From Protopterus annectens (taxonomy: Eukaryota > Chordata > Ceratodontiformes > Protopteridae): a stretch of DNA of 64,000 nucleotides. The number at the start of each line of letters is the position of its first letter. Positions within the stretch are counted from its first letter, which is position 1. The notes under the pieces are model-generated. The model saw only the letters and a list, made by a program, of their open reading frames with translations. It ran no database searches and was not told the DNA's origin. Of this stretch, positions 1 to 12,551 are shown piece by piece. The translations under genes were made by a program, and so were the position numbers. The stretch spans positions 1,211,116,077 through 1,211,180,076 of the forward strand of contig NC_056727.1 of the NCBI RefSeq assembly GCF_019279795.1, written 5' to 3'.

Positions 1-28
1 TCACACCCTGGGCTGCTTCAGTTCGTAT

Positions 29-1111
29 TTACACAGTAGATTCCTTCGATGTGTCCTTGGCCTTTCGACAGCTGTAGAGCCATTTGATGACCCGAGCATT
101 TCGTTCAATGATGGATACCACTGAAGGTATTTGTTCCTTCAGTTCATCTTCCATTAGTCCCATCCCATCATCACTAGAATGAGACATTTCCTCCCCTGCT
201 GATCCAGCACTACTGATGCTTCGAAACATAAGAGACGCAGTATCTGATGTAGCTGGTAAAAAATTTGCCATCCCAAAGTGCTCCACAATGTCTGCATCCA
301 GACCACAGTAGTTAAAGAATCTTTCTTTCTCAGAGACAGCCAATGAGTTCCGCCAGCAGGGGTCAGAATGGGGCTCTCTTGGCCTGGGTATGGGTAGCTC
401 AATAGGTTTCTTTGCACTGTGTGTGGATATGGAAATCCTGTGTCGACATACAGATGGGGTTGCTGCAGGACTAAGTGTGATAAGTTGTAAATTGCAGGAT
501 CTTGGTGAAAGAGTTTCTGGAGAAGGCAGTTCTGTAGAATATTCACCCCTAGAAGTGCCTTTATCTTTTACATTCAGCAAAGCTTCAGGGATAGCTACAG
601 TTTTTTCCTTAAGAGATCCTTGGAATAACCACCGGACCAGGCTATAACCTTTGGTATTTTCTTTGTTGACTGTTTTGCAGTCACGCTTTTGGCGATACAT
701 GATTAAGGAGTCTGGCCTCATCATTCTTTTCCCAGTGCTTCTTCGCAGGATAGGAGTCTGCTGAGTAACCTTTGGGGCACTGTCAGCTTCCTCTAGATGC
801 TGGTTCTCCTTGCAGCTAGAAACATGGGAGATGCTGTCATATGTAGGCTTGTTCCTTGGACAGGGAGGAGCTGAATAGTGTATATTTCTTGGACAGGGAG
901 GAGGAGTTGCATAGGGCATAATTACAGGTTCTTGCCTGGTGTTTCGAACCTCTTGAGTCTTCACATATTTGGCTTTGTCTGCTTCAAGTCTCTCAACAGC
1001 ACTAATTACCTGTCCCCTATTTCCACTGTCTATTTGTCGACGTAAGTATTCAGGACCCTTATTCAGGAGCCGCAGAGGGGGAGGAGAACCAATTGGGGAA
1101 ATGGGCTTCAT
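29..1111 (-). CDS. FAM110C: FAM110 family protein, best match FAM110C
   Basis: This is a complete 360-residue open frame from ATG at 1111 to TAA at 29-31. Three blocks place it in FAM110. The N-terminal SAVERLEADKAKYVK block is at residues 37-51. A middle block reading RPDSLIMYRQK (132-142) is followed by a VRWLFQG segment. The C-terminal blocks are ERFFNYCGLD (263-272) and IIERNARVIKWLY (334-346). As I recall, the RPDSLI-YRQK block and the E-EL-EQ-PS lead-in before the last block are typical of FAM110C rather than FAM110A or FAM110B. FAM110 proteins are centrosome- and spindle-pole-associated, and FAM110C has been linked to microtubules and cell spreading; this is family knowledge. No membrane segment is visible and the middle is low in order. 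The whole coding sequence lies in one exon. A possible splice acceptor lies just upstream (near 1130-1140) but is unproven. The protein ends in STV, which resembles a PDZ ligand (speculative). Confidence 0.85.
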   Translation of the reverse strand: MKPISPIGSPPPLRLLNKGPEYLRRQIDSGNRGQVISAVERLEADKAKYVKTQEVRNTRQEPVIMPYATPPPCPRNIHYSAPPCPRNKPTYDSISHVSSCKENQHLEEADSAPKVTQQTPILRRSTGKRMMRPDSLIMYRQKRDCKTVNKENTKGYSLVRWLFQGSLKEKTVAIPEALLNVKDKGTSRGEYSTELPSPETLSPRSCNLQLITLSPAATPSVCRHRISISTHSAKKPIELPIPRPREPHSDPCWRNSLAVSEKERFFNYCGLDADIVEHFGMANFLPATSDTASLMFRSISSAGSAGEEMSHSSDDGMGLMEDELKEQIPSVVSIIERNARVIKWLYSCRKAKDTSKESTV

Positions 1112-2207
1112 TTTTGTTTACATGTGCAAATGGCTTCTAATACTGGAGACACATGGCCAGCATTCTATAGAAGGCCTACATTGTAATGTCAACATCAAAT
1201 ATTTGCTTCTGTTGTCAGAGACTGTACTGTATTAACAAAGGACTTTCTTTAACAATGTCACATGATGTTTCTAACATGTGTATGTGTGAGAAGTACAGTT
1301 TCATTTAATTTCAACAGCCTGGTTTTAAATGTATTTGACACAGACTTCTGCAACTCAAGAGACATTCAGTTAATAAGAAATTGCCAAGCTATCTTCAGAT
1401 AAAAAAAAAACACAACAACTGGAATGTCTCAAGATACAAGGACTAATAAATCTGCAACCCTTCAAGTATGCCTCCTCTCAAACATATAACCTGGAACTTT
1501 CACTAAATGTGCTGCCAAATGGTTTTAAGTATAGTTATGGCCAATGATTTAACAACTTTTTGGAACCTATCACTCTTATTTGGCTTCAGACAGATTCTAA
1601 GAAAAAGGGGCAACATGTGAAGTGTATTTCTTGAAAAAGAGTTCCCACAAAATTTCGGAAGTCATCCAAGCCACTTCTGTAGTCCACGGCATCTATGATG
1701 TCAAGACATATTTAGTATTGCAACCTTAGTCTCTTCTACATTTTGACAGCAGAGTCCTGCATAGATATCTATGCGTTGTAACCTTATTTAGGTTTTCCTT
1801 GCAGATGCTCCTGAATGAATCCAGCAGCTGGTTGTTAGATCTTGTTACCATCACACTGCCTGTCCACAGAAATAGGGCAAAGAGCAGATTTTATGCATGT
1901 CAAATGATCTCAGCTGTTCTTCCTGTAAAATACATCAGAGAGAGAAAAAAGGAGGAGGTCATTAGTTCAAAGACTCAGATCAAGGACATTGTACTTCAGT
2001 AGTGAGAGTTTTCAAATGCAAACCAGTTTAAAATCAGGACACGGGGTATTAAACATTTTATTTCCACATTTTTGTTTTATTGTCTATTTCACCAGGTTTT
2101 GTGCATGTCATACTTTTTGCCCCATTGATCTATCTCCAAAATGATCATAAATATTGTATAAAACAGATGTACAAAATCTGTGTGCATCTAATATTGATAG
2201 ATGGAAA

Positions 2208-2254
<47 letters not shown>

Positions 2255-3955
2255 GGGGGTAGGGAGAAGGAGCTACTTCTTTCAGGGAAATTAGTTTTCT
2301 TATTTAAAATGGATGGAGGAAAGCAGGTAGCTGGATAAGGCACAGACAGGGCAAGACAGATGGGGGTCATTTTATCTGCTGTACTGCATTACAGGCCCCT
2401 TTTGCTAGAGCAATTGGATTAAATTTTGTGAATAACAAACACAGCTGTCACCTGCATCTGAACTGCTGCCAGTGGTCACCACAGTGGTTGCAGCTGTTCC
2501 AAAGAATGGTCCTTGCCTTTCTAGATAAGGAAAGCTTCCTCTTGAATTATCTTTCCTTTCAAGTCTCCTTCAAAAGTCCTGCAGAACAGTCCCAGATTCA
2601 TTCCACAATACTGTCTAAAGCAGAAATAGTGACCACATCTCTAAGAGATTAAATGGGAATGTTTTGAGTGAACAATGCAGGGCATGGGAAATTAGAGAGG
2701 TGGTAATTACAGTTGGGAAGGCCTCAAAACTTCAAGAAGTTGCCAGTGCTTTACCTGGATGCTATGAAAGCATACGATGGGGTGTCTTAAAAGGTATTAT
2801 ATAGGAATCATGGGTAAGTTTGGCTTTCCTGTTCAATGGATTATTCAGGTCAGTATCATGCTGTTTGTCAGCTTTATGACTGTACTTTCATAAGGGATAG
2901 CAAAACAAAGGTGCTTTACCCGCATGCATACTTACACTCTTCATTAAGCCTTTAGTTCATCCTATCACACAAGCATCATCATCAGGGACTTTGAAGAAAC
3001 AATTTAAGATTAATATACATGCAGACAAAATTCTGTTTACTCATCTGATTCCCAAACTATTCATACTAATGGAGCACATGATACTAGAGGATTTTGCCAG
3101 CTGATATTCATATCTGCTCAAAGTAAAGCAGACATTCAGTCACAAGTCTTTCACTCCTGTATGAAATGGGGATGGAAAAGATATTGGCTAGCTTACTTGT
3201 CTTGAGAGTGGGAATGATACAGTGAAAGAAAACAAGATTCCTGAATTTAGAAGAATTAAAATGACTTGGGTAGAACAGTGTGTGATCAAGAATATGGAGA
3301 AACTGAGGCTGTCCTTTGTACAGAGGGTGCTCTACAAAACTATATGGTTAGGGAAAATGCCTAGTAATATTCAAATTCTTTCTTGCCTTCAGAGATGTTT
3401 AGTGCAAATCAAACGTGGGAGGACACTGCTGAAGGTAGACAGTTGATTGCTACGCTGGTTCAGGGATACTTTAGTTTATTTCTATACTGACAAATGGTGG
3501 TTGGGCACATTAATACAGTACAGCGAGTTGTGTGTATAAGGGATGGGGGCAGATTCTGTTGAGAGAATCCCCCCAGTTCTTTATCATAGGCATCTTAAAG
3601 TGATCCATGGTTTCTTTTGGTCTATATCATGGCTGAAAAATGGTCCGATGGCAAAGACAAATCAAAGATATATGCATAATTTAGAGCAGTCGAATCAACC
3701 AGCATGTTTTGGTGAGGTGGGAAGAAAATGACAGCTCAGAGAAGGCCCACACACATACACAGCACATGCAAAATTTCACAAACATATTCATGATGATGGT
3801 ACAGCAATACTTACACAAATGAACTGCATGCAACAGTAATAATTCTGATGCTAAAAGGAAAGTGAAGTTACTTTTTGAAAGACCATTCTGAAAATGCCAT
3901 AACAAGCAGGGGTGAACAAAGGTTCACTGTCTGTCTTAGTATTTGGGGACATCAT
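1112..3955. other. Upstream flank of FAM110C, no gene seen
   Basis: This span is 5' to FAM110C and should hold its 5' untranslated sequence, promoter or first intron. Apart from a CA microsatellite I see no supported gene. Short open frames here lack family motifs. No CpG-rich promoter block is obvious, so a distal first exon is possible. Confidence 0.5.
2211..2251. repeat. (AC)n microsatellite, about 20 units
   Basis: This is an uninterrupted AC dinucleotide run followed by a purine-rich stretch. It creates meaningless open frames on both strands. Confidence 0.97.
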
Positions 3956-3956
3956 G

Positions 3957-5845
3957 TGCTTCTTAGGTTGGTACTAGGCTATCGGCCCTAGGGCCTATAC
4001 AAGCCTAGCCATAACAATTCCCTGGCTATTTCTTCCCACACTATTTACTTCCTGGACCCCTGTCTAGCAGGGCGACTGACGTGATTCCTCGGGGTGAATT
4101 TCCTTTCTCCCATCCAGTAGTCATGGTTCCCTTTGAAAAGGGCCAAAGAGGTGCTCTGCTTGACATGTATGGGCAGTCTATTCCAGAGTCTGGGGAGTCT
4201 CTGGGTCAGGAACCTATCCCTCCAGCATGTTTTGTTTATTGTGATGACAAGGTTTAGATCCCTGGAGCGTGTGGCTCTGAGGGATTCGAATTCCAAGTGT
4301 AGCATGTCCAACAGCTCTGGGTTTGACATGGCCTTGTATGTTAAGCAGAGATCGCCTCTGAGTAGAGGATATGCGACAGAGTATAGCTGGAGTTTTTTAA
4401 GGCGGTCAGCATAGGGTATCTGCTTTAGGCCTGTGATTCTTTTAGTGAGGTATTTCTGTGGCCTTTCCAGTTGCAGGTGTCGTGAGAGGTACATACCAAA
4501 TGGGGTGTTGTATTCTATAATGGGTCTAATGAGGGATGAGTACTGTGGGACAATGATCTTTTTTCTGGATGAAAAGCCCTTAGTAATGAGGTGTGCCACA
4601 TAGAAGGATTTCCTGACTGTTGTGGCAATGTGGTTATCGAAGGTGAGACCACTGTCCACCTGTGTCCCTAAGTCATCACACTTTCGGTGTTTAGTGTACT
4701 GCCACTTATGTGGCAATTCATGGGTACATGCTTTTTCCCAAAGGGGATAACTATACATTTCTTGGTATTGAGCTTGAGCCCATGGCTCTGGCACCAAGCA
4801 TCTGTTTCTGTAAGGCCCTTTTGTAGAGTATCCACATCATTTGGAGATTCAATAATGGCTCCCCGTTTGCAGTCATCTGCGAACTTTGTTAGCCAGAGTC
4901 CCTTAGTATTGGCCTGTACTTCAGAGAAGTAGATGCCAAACAAGAGTGGTCCCAGGACTGAACCCTGAGGTACTCCACTTGTCACTTGTCTGGAGCTGGA
5001 TTTGGAGTCAGCTACTTTTACAGTGTGGGTTCTGTCAGTAAGCTAGTTGGCATCCCATCGAGTGACATAGCGATTAATGCCCAGCTTAATAAGTTTATCT
5101 ATGATTCCAAAGTGGGGGATGGTGTCAAAGGCCTTGGCAAGGTCCAAATAGGCTATGTGGACTGCCTTACCCTTGTCCACAGCTCTGGAGGCTGATTCAA
5201 AGAAGTCAATCAAGTTCAGGAGGATAAGATCAGCCCTTCACAAACCAAAACTGGGAGGGGTCCAATGTTTGAAGGTCGCCAGTGTCTTAGTTTATAAGTT
5301 CCATGATAATACGTTCCATGGCCTTGCAGATCAGGCTCATCGGACTGACGGGGCAGTGGATCCCCCCTTGTTGAGTGGGATAACTGTAGCTGTGTGCCAC
5401 TCAGTGGGCATGAAGCCTGAGGTGAGGCTATGATTAAACATGACACTTAGGTAAGGTGCTAGTTCATTTTGTAGTTCATGTAGTACACAGCCCGGGATGT
5501 CATCTGGTCCCATGGATGCTGTAATTCTTAGCTTTGGAGAGTGCATTTTTTACCTGTGTGGCCGTTATTACTGGAATTTGGCAATCTTCCGGTATTGAGA
5601 TGGGCCATTTACGGGGTGAGAGGGGGGTGAAGTTGGCACTGAATCGATCTACCAGGACATTGGCAATATCCTTGGGATCAGTATATTTAATGCCATTCTG
5701 TTGTAGCTCAGAGCAGATCTGAGCATTGCCATTTAGATTCTTGACATAGTTATAGAATGCCTTGTAGTTGTCTTTGGAATCTTTGGCAATTTTATTTTCG
5801 TAACCAGCTTTGGAGGATTTTATGAGGGATCTCAAAGTAAAGATA
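3957..5845 (-). mobile_element. CR1-type LINE, 5' truncated, decayed (CR1 copy A)
   Basis: This is the 3' half of a CR1-type LINE on the minus strand. Translation in shifting frames gives the reverse transcriptase blocks in order. They are a GPDDIPG lead near 5500, LDLAKAFDTIPH near 5130, SGVPQGSVLGPLLFGIYFS near 4960, the catalytic FADD near 4875, then a C-terminal region ending near 4045. Frame changes around 5500, 5400 and 4700 and an in-frame stop near 5048 make it non-coding. The 5' break is at about 5840. The 3' end carries a hairpin with a GGCCCTAGGGCC palindrome near 3990. Fragments at 36.4 and 39.2 kb belong to the same or a close subfamily. Confidence 0.88.
3968..4014 (-). repeat. 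CR1 3'-terminal palindromic hairpin
   Basis: On the minus strand, an outer stem pairs CTAGGCT with AGCCTAG, and between them sits the perfect palindrome GGCCCTAGGGCC. The second CR1 copy has the same layout at 36857-36901, so this is an element feature. It may be the 3' structure recognised by the LINE reverse transcriptase (inference). Confidence 0.7.
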
Positions 5846-8800
5846 ACTCACTGCTGTAAAAGAAAAACTCCACATTGTTGTGTATATCCCTATTTTGTGC
5901 ATCACAACAAAATTTAGTTAAAACTCCTTCCTTTTCTATAGCCTTTTTTTGTAGCAGGAAACATTCATGCCATACAAAAACAGGTATTCGGAGCAGAGTA
6001 CCAAGTGTTACTCTGTCTTACTACCATACTAGTTTGTCAGCAAAACTGAATTTGCCTTGCAAAGAACAATTTGATGACATGCATAGGGCATTATTACAGG
6101 AGGTACAAGATGCCTGATGCCCTGCAACAGATATGCTTCATCATTTATTAACTGGTAAGTAGATGTTCTGTGAACCCTTTTCAGCTATGACCCTGTGGAA
6201 TGTTTCTACTTATGCTGTGCTGATTATGCCATAAGAAGGCTGAAACATGCATGTTCACAGCTAGTGGGGTTTGGCTTTAGTGGCCTGAATTTGTCCAGTA
6301 ATAGACTTAAAAAGAAAAAAAAGTCATGGACATTCAGAATTGCCATATAGCTGAAATACCTGATGTCCTTAAAGGGTCATTTGTATATATCCCACGTTGC
6401 CTCCAATACAAGAGGTTTAAGGAATTACACAGTGGAAAGTCTACCCTTGCTAGGATTTTCCTTACTGTTTCTAAGGCTTTCTGAATCCTGACAATAGGAT
6501 ACTTCCTTGAAAATCATCTTTAGGGGGCTTGAAACACTTTTAGCAGAGTTCTAGTTTTCGGTTTCTATTCCAGACCCACTGCCTAGCTATAAGAGTGCTC
6601 TGGTTCAATAGTGCATCTAATACAGCTACTTAACAACATGACAGCACCTCTTTCAGCACTTCTGAATCCTTTAATGTCTGTCTAGGCATGATTTGTACAA
6701 TTTATCTTGACTTCATGATGCTAAGTATCCCATTTATCAGAAGAGTTCATTATATCTTTCAGATGGAGCAAAATAATGTATTGGCATACACTTCTTCAAC
6801 CAGAACACCAAAACAATAAGAATTTCCTTTATCCAGTTAAGAGCCGCTAAAAACGGACACATGTTTTGCAGGGAATATGCTGAATAAATGGAGGAAATAA
6901 CATCCTTATAAGCATCACTGAAAGGGACAAGTAGTGAAAGAGTCTGTTACAGCAGTGTTCAAATTCTTTCAATTCCTCAGGGAAAAAACCTTTTTTATGT
7001 CCCCGAAACAATTTCTTCAGCTTTAGTAGCAGGTTGTGATGGTAAGTTAAGTAACCAATGTTAATATTTCCCCTCAAGTATCTTGTCAGTGAGATTCACT
7101 TCGCACACACCTCTGGAAGCTACTGAGAATCTATCTGTAGCACTGATAAAGGTGTGCACATCAATTCAAGCTCCAGAAATCTGTTAGTTTACTAGGTTTA
7201 CTACTAGGAACTATAAATGTTTGAGATTTTTCACAACTATCTCAAAAATTAAGAATCATATTTTAAAAAGTGATGATCTCTGACCTGTCAACGGGGGGGG
7301 GGGGGGGGGGGGATTTTTGTGATCGAAGGACTCAAAATAGCAGAGAAGACTTTTCCTTCTCCACCACCTCAGCCTCCTTTCTGAGACCTACTTTCCATTA
7401 TTTTGAATTTCTTTTTCAGATAAGATGTTTCACTTTCCTAGGTCTCATGGTAGACTTGATACTTTAATTTGCGCAGTCAATCTGTAGAACTCTTTTCTAC
7501 TTCAAGACAAATCACACTTTGGAAATGTTTGTAAGTGAAGAGGGGAAAATTGCCGCAGAAACAATTGACCATGGTCATTTATAGGGAAGACTTAAGGCCT
7601 GGGCTTGAAGACTTTTCCTGAAATGAAAAATATGAAAAACCACTGAAAATTCAAACTACAGCATGAACTGGACATGGACACTAAAAATAAACTAAATGGA
7701 AAGCTAAGGATTCCAAACGGAAAACATATTTTTAAATTGCGCCATTTCTAATGTCATCATAACTAATGGCTCTCATTTAATTATAATAGCCTGACTGTAT
7801 TTCATTATGCTTTTTGCATAGTTAAATGTTTTAATGTTATTTCTCTTTAAGTTTCCTTTTTTACTAATAGTGTGTGCTACAGTTTTATTGCATTCTGCTT
7901 AATTGCCTTGTTCAGGATTGGTTGTCTGAAAAAGTGAGTATTGTAAAATGTGCACACAAATGGCTTTATGGACTTAAGCCTCATCTTTCAGCTCAGGATA
8001 TCAGCTAATAATAGCATTTACAAATTGTTAGCTTTTTCAGGTTTGGTAATGCTAAGCTGGCCATGAGCTCAATTTTCAAAGGTATCTTAAAAAAGAGAAA
8101 CAGGGAAATAAACTATTACTTTTGTTTTTTTTTTTAATTTTTATTTTTTAAGAAGACTGCCAAAATATAAACTGGGTTTACAGGATGATCCAAGTACAAC
8201 CTTAACTTGGTAATTTAAGCTCAGCTAAAATTATTTTCTTCTTACATTTTACATGTCAGTCATGTTAGCTGATATCCTTTAATTTGCGTGTAAAGATCAG
8301 AGAGGAGTCATTCTGTCTACATCATCCTGGGTAGGAAAACAGACACTTTGACTTGTTTTCATTTTTCTCTTTACAAAAACATGAGAAGACCTATTTGCTT
8401 TGTGTCATTTATCTGAATGACCCATAACAGTGTAACTAATGTTATGGAACATTTGGTGAGTATGAAAACTGATAACAGTAGTAGTTGAGCAGTTTGATGA
8501 CAAATCTATTCAGCGGCAAAGAAAACAAAACCTGCATTAAGTGAATTAAGTACAATGCAGATTACAAGACATACAAGTACCAGAACACACTCAGATGGAT
8601 TTAAAAAACACTTCTTATCACAGCTCATACCTGCACTACAAGAGAAAAATAATTAGGCAGGCTGAAGTTGGTGCTAATGGTCTTAAGATCTGCCACTGAC
8701 TGCCATTACAAATGCCTGTGTAACATCATTTACTTCCAAGATCTGATAAAATCTGCAGTAGTGTATGTGAATAAGGAGTACATTTTAAAGACTTGATCTT

Positions 8801-9496
8801 GGGTAAAAGGAACTCCAGTAACCGGATCATCTGACCCAAAACCAGCAAACCAGTGTGGGAAATCAGAATACGTTTATGCCAATAAATAATTTTTTTTTTT
8901 TTTTTGCTTTTGGGGGTGGAGGTGGGGAGACTCAAGACACTATCTTATCAAGCAGTTATTTAGTTAAAAAAGCACAAGTGCATTGGTCAGTGGCTATTTT
9001 CAGGAAAATCACAGGATAATCTAAGAGCATTAAATCTCACTAGGTGAGGTGCAGTTAAATTTCAAGACGAGAATCAGTGAGGTATTACTTTAAACATACA
9101 TTTACGAATAACATTACATGCAGATGTCAAGAGTACTACGTAATAGACACAAATGCTAATTTTTTCAGCTGTGTGGAAAGAATATCAAAATAGTTTTAAG
9201 AGCAGTTGCTTCTGATTTCTTATATTTCTCGGAAGGAAAATAAGTGATTTTACTTTACAGCCATTGACATTTTCACCAGCTGTGTCATTATTTTTAAACA
9301 CAACTCATTGCACAATACCATCATGTAGTACCATGCATTCTCCAACACTGCACATTCACAAATGCATAAACTCATTAACCACCCCACCAACACACGCATT
9401 AAAACCCATAAAGTTTTGCTGCATCTCTACATCCCTGCAATTTTATCAATACCAGCTCTTGAGCTTGCCAAACAGCAGGCATATTCCCAGTCCCCA
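5846..9496. other. Non-coding spacer with a G20 tract
   Basis: I see no gene or recognisable element across this AT-rich span. The only marked feature is a run of 20 guanines at 7293-7312. A short A/T-rich tract lies near 8120-8150. Confidence 0.5.
7293..7312 (+). repeat. Poly-G homopolymer, 20 nt
   Basis: Twenty consecutive Gs lie in AT-rich surroundings. Such runs can form G-quadruplexes and are also prone to sequencing length error. Confidence 0.9.
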
Positions 9497-9736
9497 CTGT
9501 GCCATGACCTGTCACAGCTGCAGTATTGGTACCTGCTTGATACACTGTCTCATGACCTGTCACAGCTGCAGTATTGGTACCTGCTTGATACACTGTGCCA
9601 TGACCTGTCACAGTTGCAGTATTGATACCTGCTTGATACACTGTGCCATGACCTGTCACAGCTGCAGTATTGGTACCTGCATGATACACTGTTCCATGAT
9701 CTGTCACAGCTGCAGTATTGGTACCTGCTTGATAAT
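9497..9736. repeat. 48-bp minisatellite, 5 copies
   Basis: Five head-to-tail units of exactly 48 bp start at 9497, 9545, 9593, 9641 and 9689. Each contains CATGACCTGTCACAGCTGCA and a GGTACCTGCTTGATACA segment, with only a few differences between units. Because 48 is a multiple of three, several frames stay open on both strands; the minus frame repeats GTVYQAGTNTAAVTGH. I see no sign that it is translated. Confidence 0.95.
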
Positions 9737-10360
9737 GTGCAGTTCAACAAGATCCAAGGAAATAAATGTGATCACTTTTCTCCCCGGGCTTCCACTGAAA
9801 AAGGGCACCTGTCCTCCAGTTGGACTTTTCCGCTTAACAAAAGTCAATAAATAAATAAATGTATACACACAAGCACATGTATATAATAAAATGTATATGT
9901 ATATGTGCGTGTTTGTCTATATATTATACACACACACAAACTTGCATTATTTTTTTATGCTGATGGTCTTTTGGTTTCCGGTGTATTCTAAATGACAGGC
10001 TTGCTAATTTTAAATTGGCACAGCTAATCTCAGCCCACTTTTGTATTGATAATGTCAGCCAAGATACACAAGAACACCTAACCATTTATTTTCCTGTTGC
10101 ATAGTGCCTAAATGACTGCAATTCTCATCTGAGCATTCTATTCAGATACAGCACTTTATATTCAATAGAAGATAGTGGGCCAGATATGGGGGTCAAAGTT
10201 GTCATTGTTTGCACAAGGATTACTGTACTGAGTTTATGGAGATACCTGTGTAAGTAATCTTGCAGTTTTGAAATATTTTGCAACAACAAATTTTTAATAA
10301 CAGTTTAAAAGGCAAGCATTACAGGACTGATATCTAAAAAAACATTAAGATACATCTCAT

Positions 10361-10408
<48 letters not shown>

Positions 10409-10544
10409 TATTTACTTTTTTAAGCGTCAGTCTTATGTAAATTGAAAATTTTATGTAAATGGAAACTACTAAAAAAAAATTACCCATTCTATAACTGATT
10501 CATATCACAGTTTATTTCCTTGTTTGTTTACCAGTGTCTACCTT
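9737..10544. other. Spacer with AT-rich and CA microsatellites
   Basis: This span holds an irregular TA/TG/CA stretch around 9850-9935 and a CA run at 10365-10403. I see no gene. Confidence 0.6.
10365..10403. repeat. (CA)n microsatellite
   Basis: A continuous run of CA units lies between an ACATACAT lead and an AAAATG exit. Confidence 0.96.
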
Positions 10545-10700
10545 TCCTTCTGATGAGATGCTAAACTGAGGTCTCATCTCCCCGAGTTGGTAGCGGCTGT
10601 GGTGGATATAAAAGATTCCACTGTACTATTAGGGGGAAGTTCCTTAGTGCCTCCGCCAAATTTCCCCTGGTCAGTATGAATAACACCTTGGGTCTCCCCT
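10545..10700 (+). repeat. Possible ancient vertebrate interspersed repeat
   Basis: The segments GATGCTAAACTGAGGTCTCA, GTGGATATAAAAGATTCCA and a following GCCAAATTTCCCC resemble, from memory, a repeat tail that recurs in sharks, reptiles and birds (GATGAGA...AAC-GAGGTC...GTGGATGTAAAAGATCCCATGGCAC). The match is by eye and the family is not certain. Confidence 0.4.
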
Positions 10701-12551
10701 GGAAAGTGGATACTGCCCTATTTTAGACTAACCCCATCAACAACTCAAAAATAGCTAGTCTAGATCTCCATTAAATAAGTGCCTGTCCAGTCTATTGACT
10801 ACCTTCTTGCTTGCAATCTGCACTCATTCCATAAACCGTCCTTCTCTACAGTCATATACCCTACTCTACAATTTGTATAATTTAAAGCTTCTCAACTTGT
10901 AGGCTGTACTACCAGCTCAGCCAGTTATGCATTTTCTTTCACACTTTTCCTGCTAGGGGTCAAAGTGATAGCACAATCAGCAAGACTTCTCTATTCCCAG
11001 TGACCGCTTGCAATTCATTGTGTGATCCTGAAGCACTCCAAAGCCAGATGACGCACAATCCCTCCACAGTCTGTCTGCAATGGGAACCTCTCCCAGAGGA
11101 CTGTGCCTTGTGTAGCTCCAGTGGGAGATGACCCTGAGGCACTGTAAAAATATGTCCAGTCCATCACTGTTGACTTCTCTCAGCTCAGATTATTACTGCC
11201 TACACTCTGTGATCCTCCAAGACCACACAGTTCCTAAGCTGGCCCTTTTTTAGTAATTTTTAATGCACTATTTGTGTAAAAATCTTTGTATGTGAGGATT
11301 TCTTTCATTATTTGTCTTCACAAACAAATATTTACTAAACCGTGCAGCAATATACATATTGTGAATAAAAACAAAACTAAGCAAATACAGAAATGGGTAA
11401 AAAAATACAAGCACAGCATTTAGTTAACCAAATATCAATGATCAGCATTTTCAGTATCTTTCTAAAGTCATAATTAAGTTTTCTTTGGTATTACTTACTT
11501 ACACATAGTGGCCATTACACATTTACTAAAAGTAAACAATTTAGTGAGTTGTATTCTTGAAATCAGAAACCAGTTAAATGACTCTGGTTCACATGACAAG
11601 CATATGGAGAATGTGGAACTTCAAACTGCATGATGGGTAAAGCAGCTCCTTGCTTCAATTACTGTGCAACTTCCAGTCTCCTGTCAGCTCCTACTACAAT
11701 GCATTTTTTTTTTACCTAAAATACAGAAAAACAGCTCCTTACAATCCTTTACCTAATGCTCTCACTGCTAATCAACCACAAGCCTTCAACTCTCATTACC
11801 CAATACATTTTTTTGGCCCTTCTGATTCCATGATCTGCAACTAGGTCTTCATTCTTTATAGTCAAATTGCAAAGGCAATTGCGCCAGACTGCATTTCAAG
11901 CCATTATTCCATTTTTTTCATGTGTTCATTTTTGCCTCTGCTGCCATCACCAGGATGCGAGTTGATCAGAAGGGGACATCAATCAGACAACAGTCAATGG
12001 TGGTTCAAATTTGTTTCTATTTTTGCAGCCCTATCTTCCACACAAACTTGACAAAGTGATGGACAGGGACATGAGAGATGCTGGCTGAGGAGGAAGTCCC
12101 TTCAGTTCTGCAACGGCATAATGGATTTCCTGGTCTCCAACCAAGGAAAATTACACTGATCCAATGTGCCCCAGAGTGCATGAAACCTGCCTCACCCCCC
12201 AGGAGAGACAAGTCGGCCACACAACTTACTCCTTCTCCCTGAAAGGCTCTTCCAGTGCAGCTGTTAATCAAATTGTGGTCACCTCGGCCGCAAGTCATGG
12301 CTGCATTTCTCAGCACTATGCATCTAGGCTTTATTTCTAGTTTTGATGCACTTCATAAGGCAGCTCAATGCATTGTTGCAACAAAAGTAGTTTTAATATT
12401 TTGTTATCAAATGTTCAGGGCATCTAACTCTGTATCATACAGTTCCTTCCATAATGGTGGACTATGGTAGAAAAATGAAAAAAAAAGCTTTGGATCAGAC
12501 TGTTCTTTTCTGCAAGACTAATAATCCCCATGCATTAGTCCAAGTAGAGAC
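10701..12551. other. Non-coding spacer
   Basis: I see no gene or known element. The longest open frames are about 100 codons with no recognisable motif, which is expected by chance. Confidence 0.5.

Noticed and set aside
29-1111. Assignment to FAM110A or FAM110B
   Set aside because: The RPDSLI-YRQK block and the acidic lead-in before the last conserved block fit FAM110C better, though a formal tree was not possible.
9399-9854. Coding potential of the 48-bp minisatellite frames
   Set aside because: The frames are open on both strands because the unit is a multiple of three, and there is no start context or homology.
12017-12316. 99-codon minus-strand frame
   Set aside because: No motif or homology, and its length is expected by chance.
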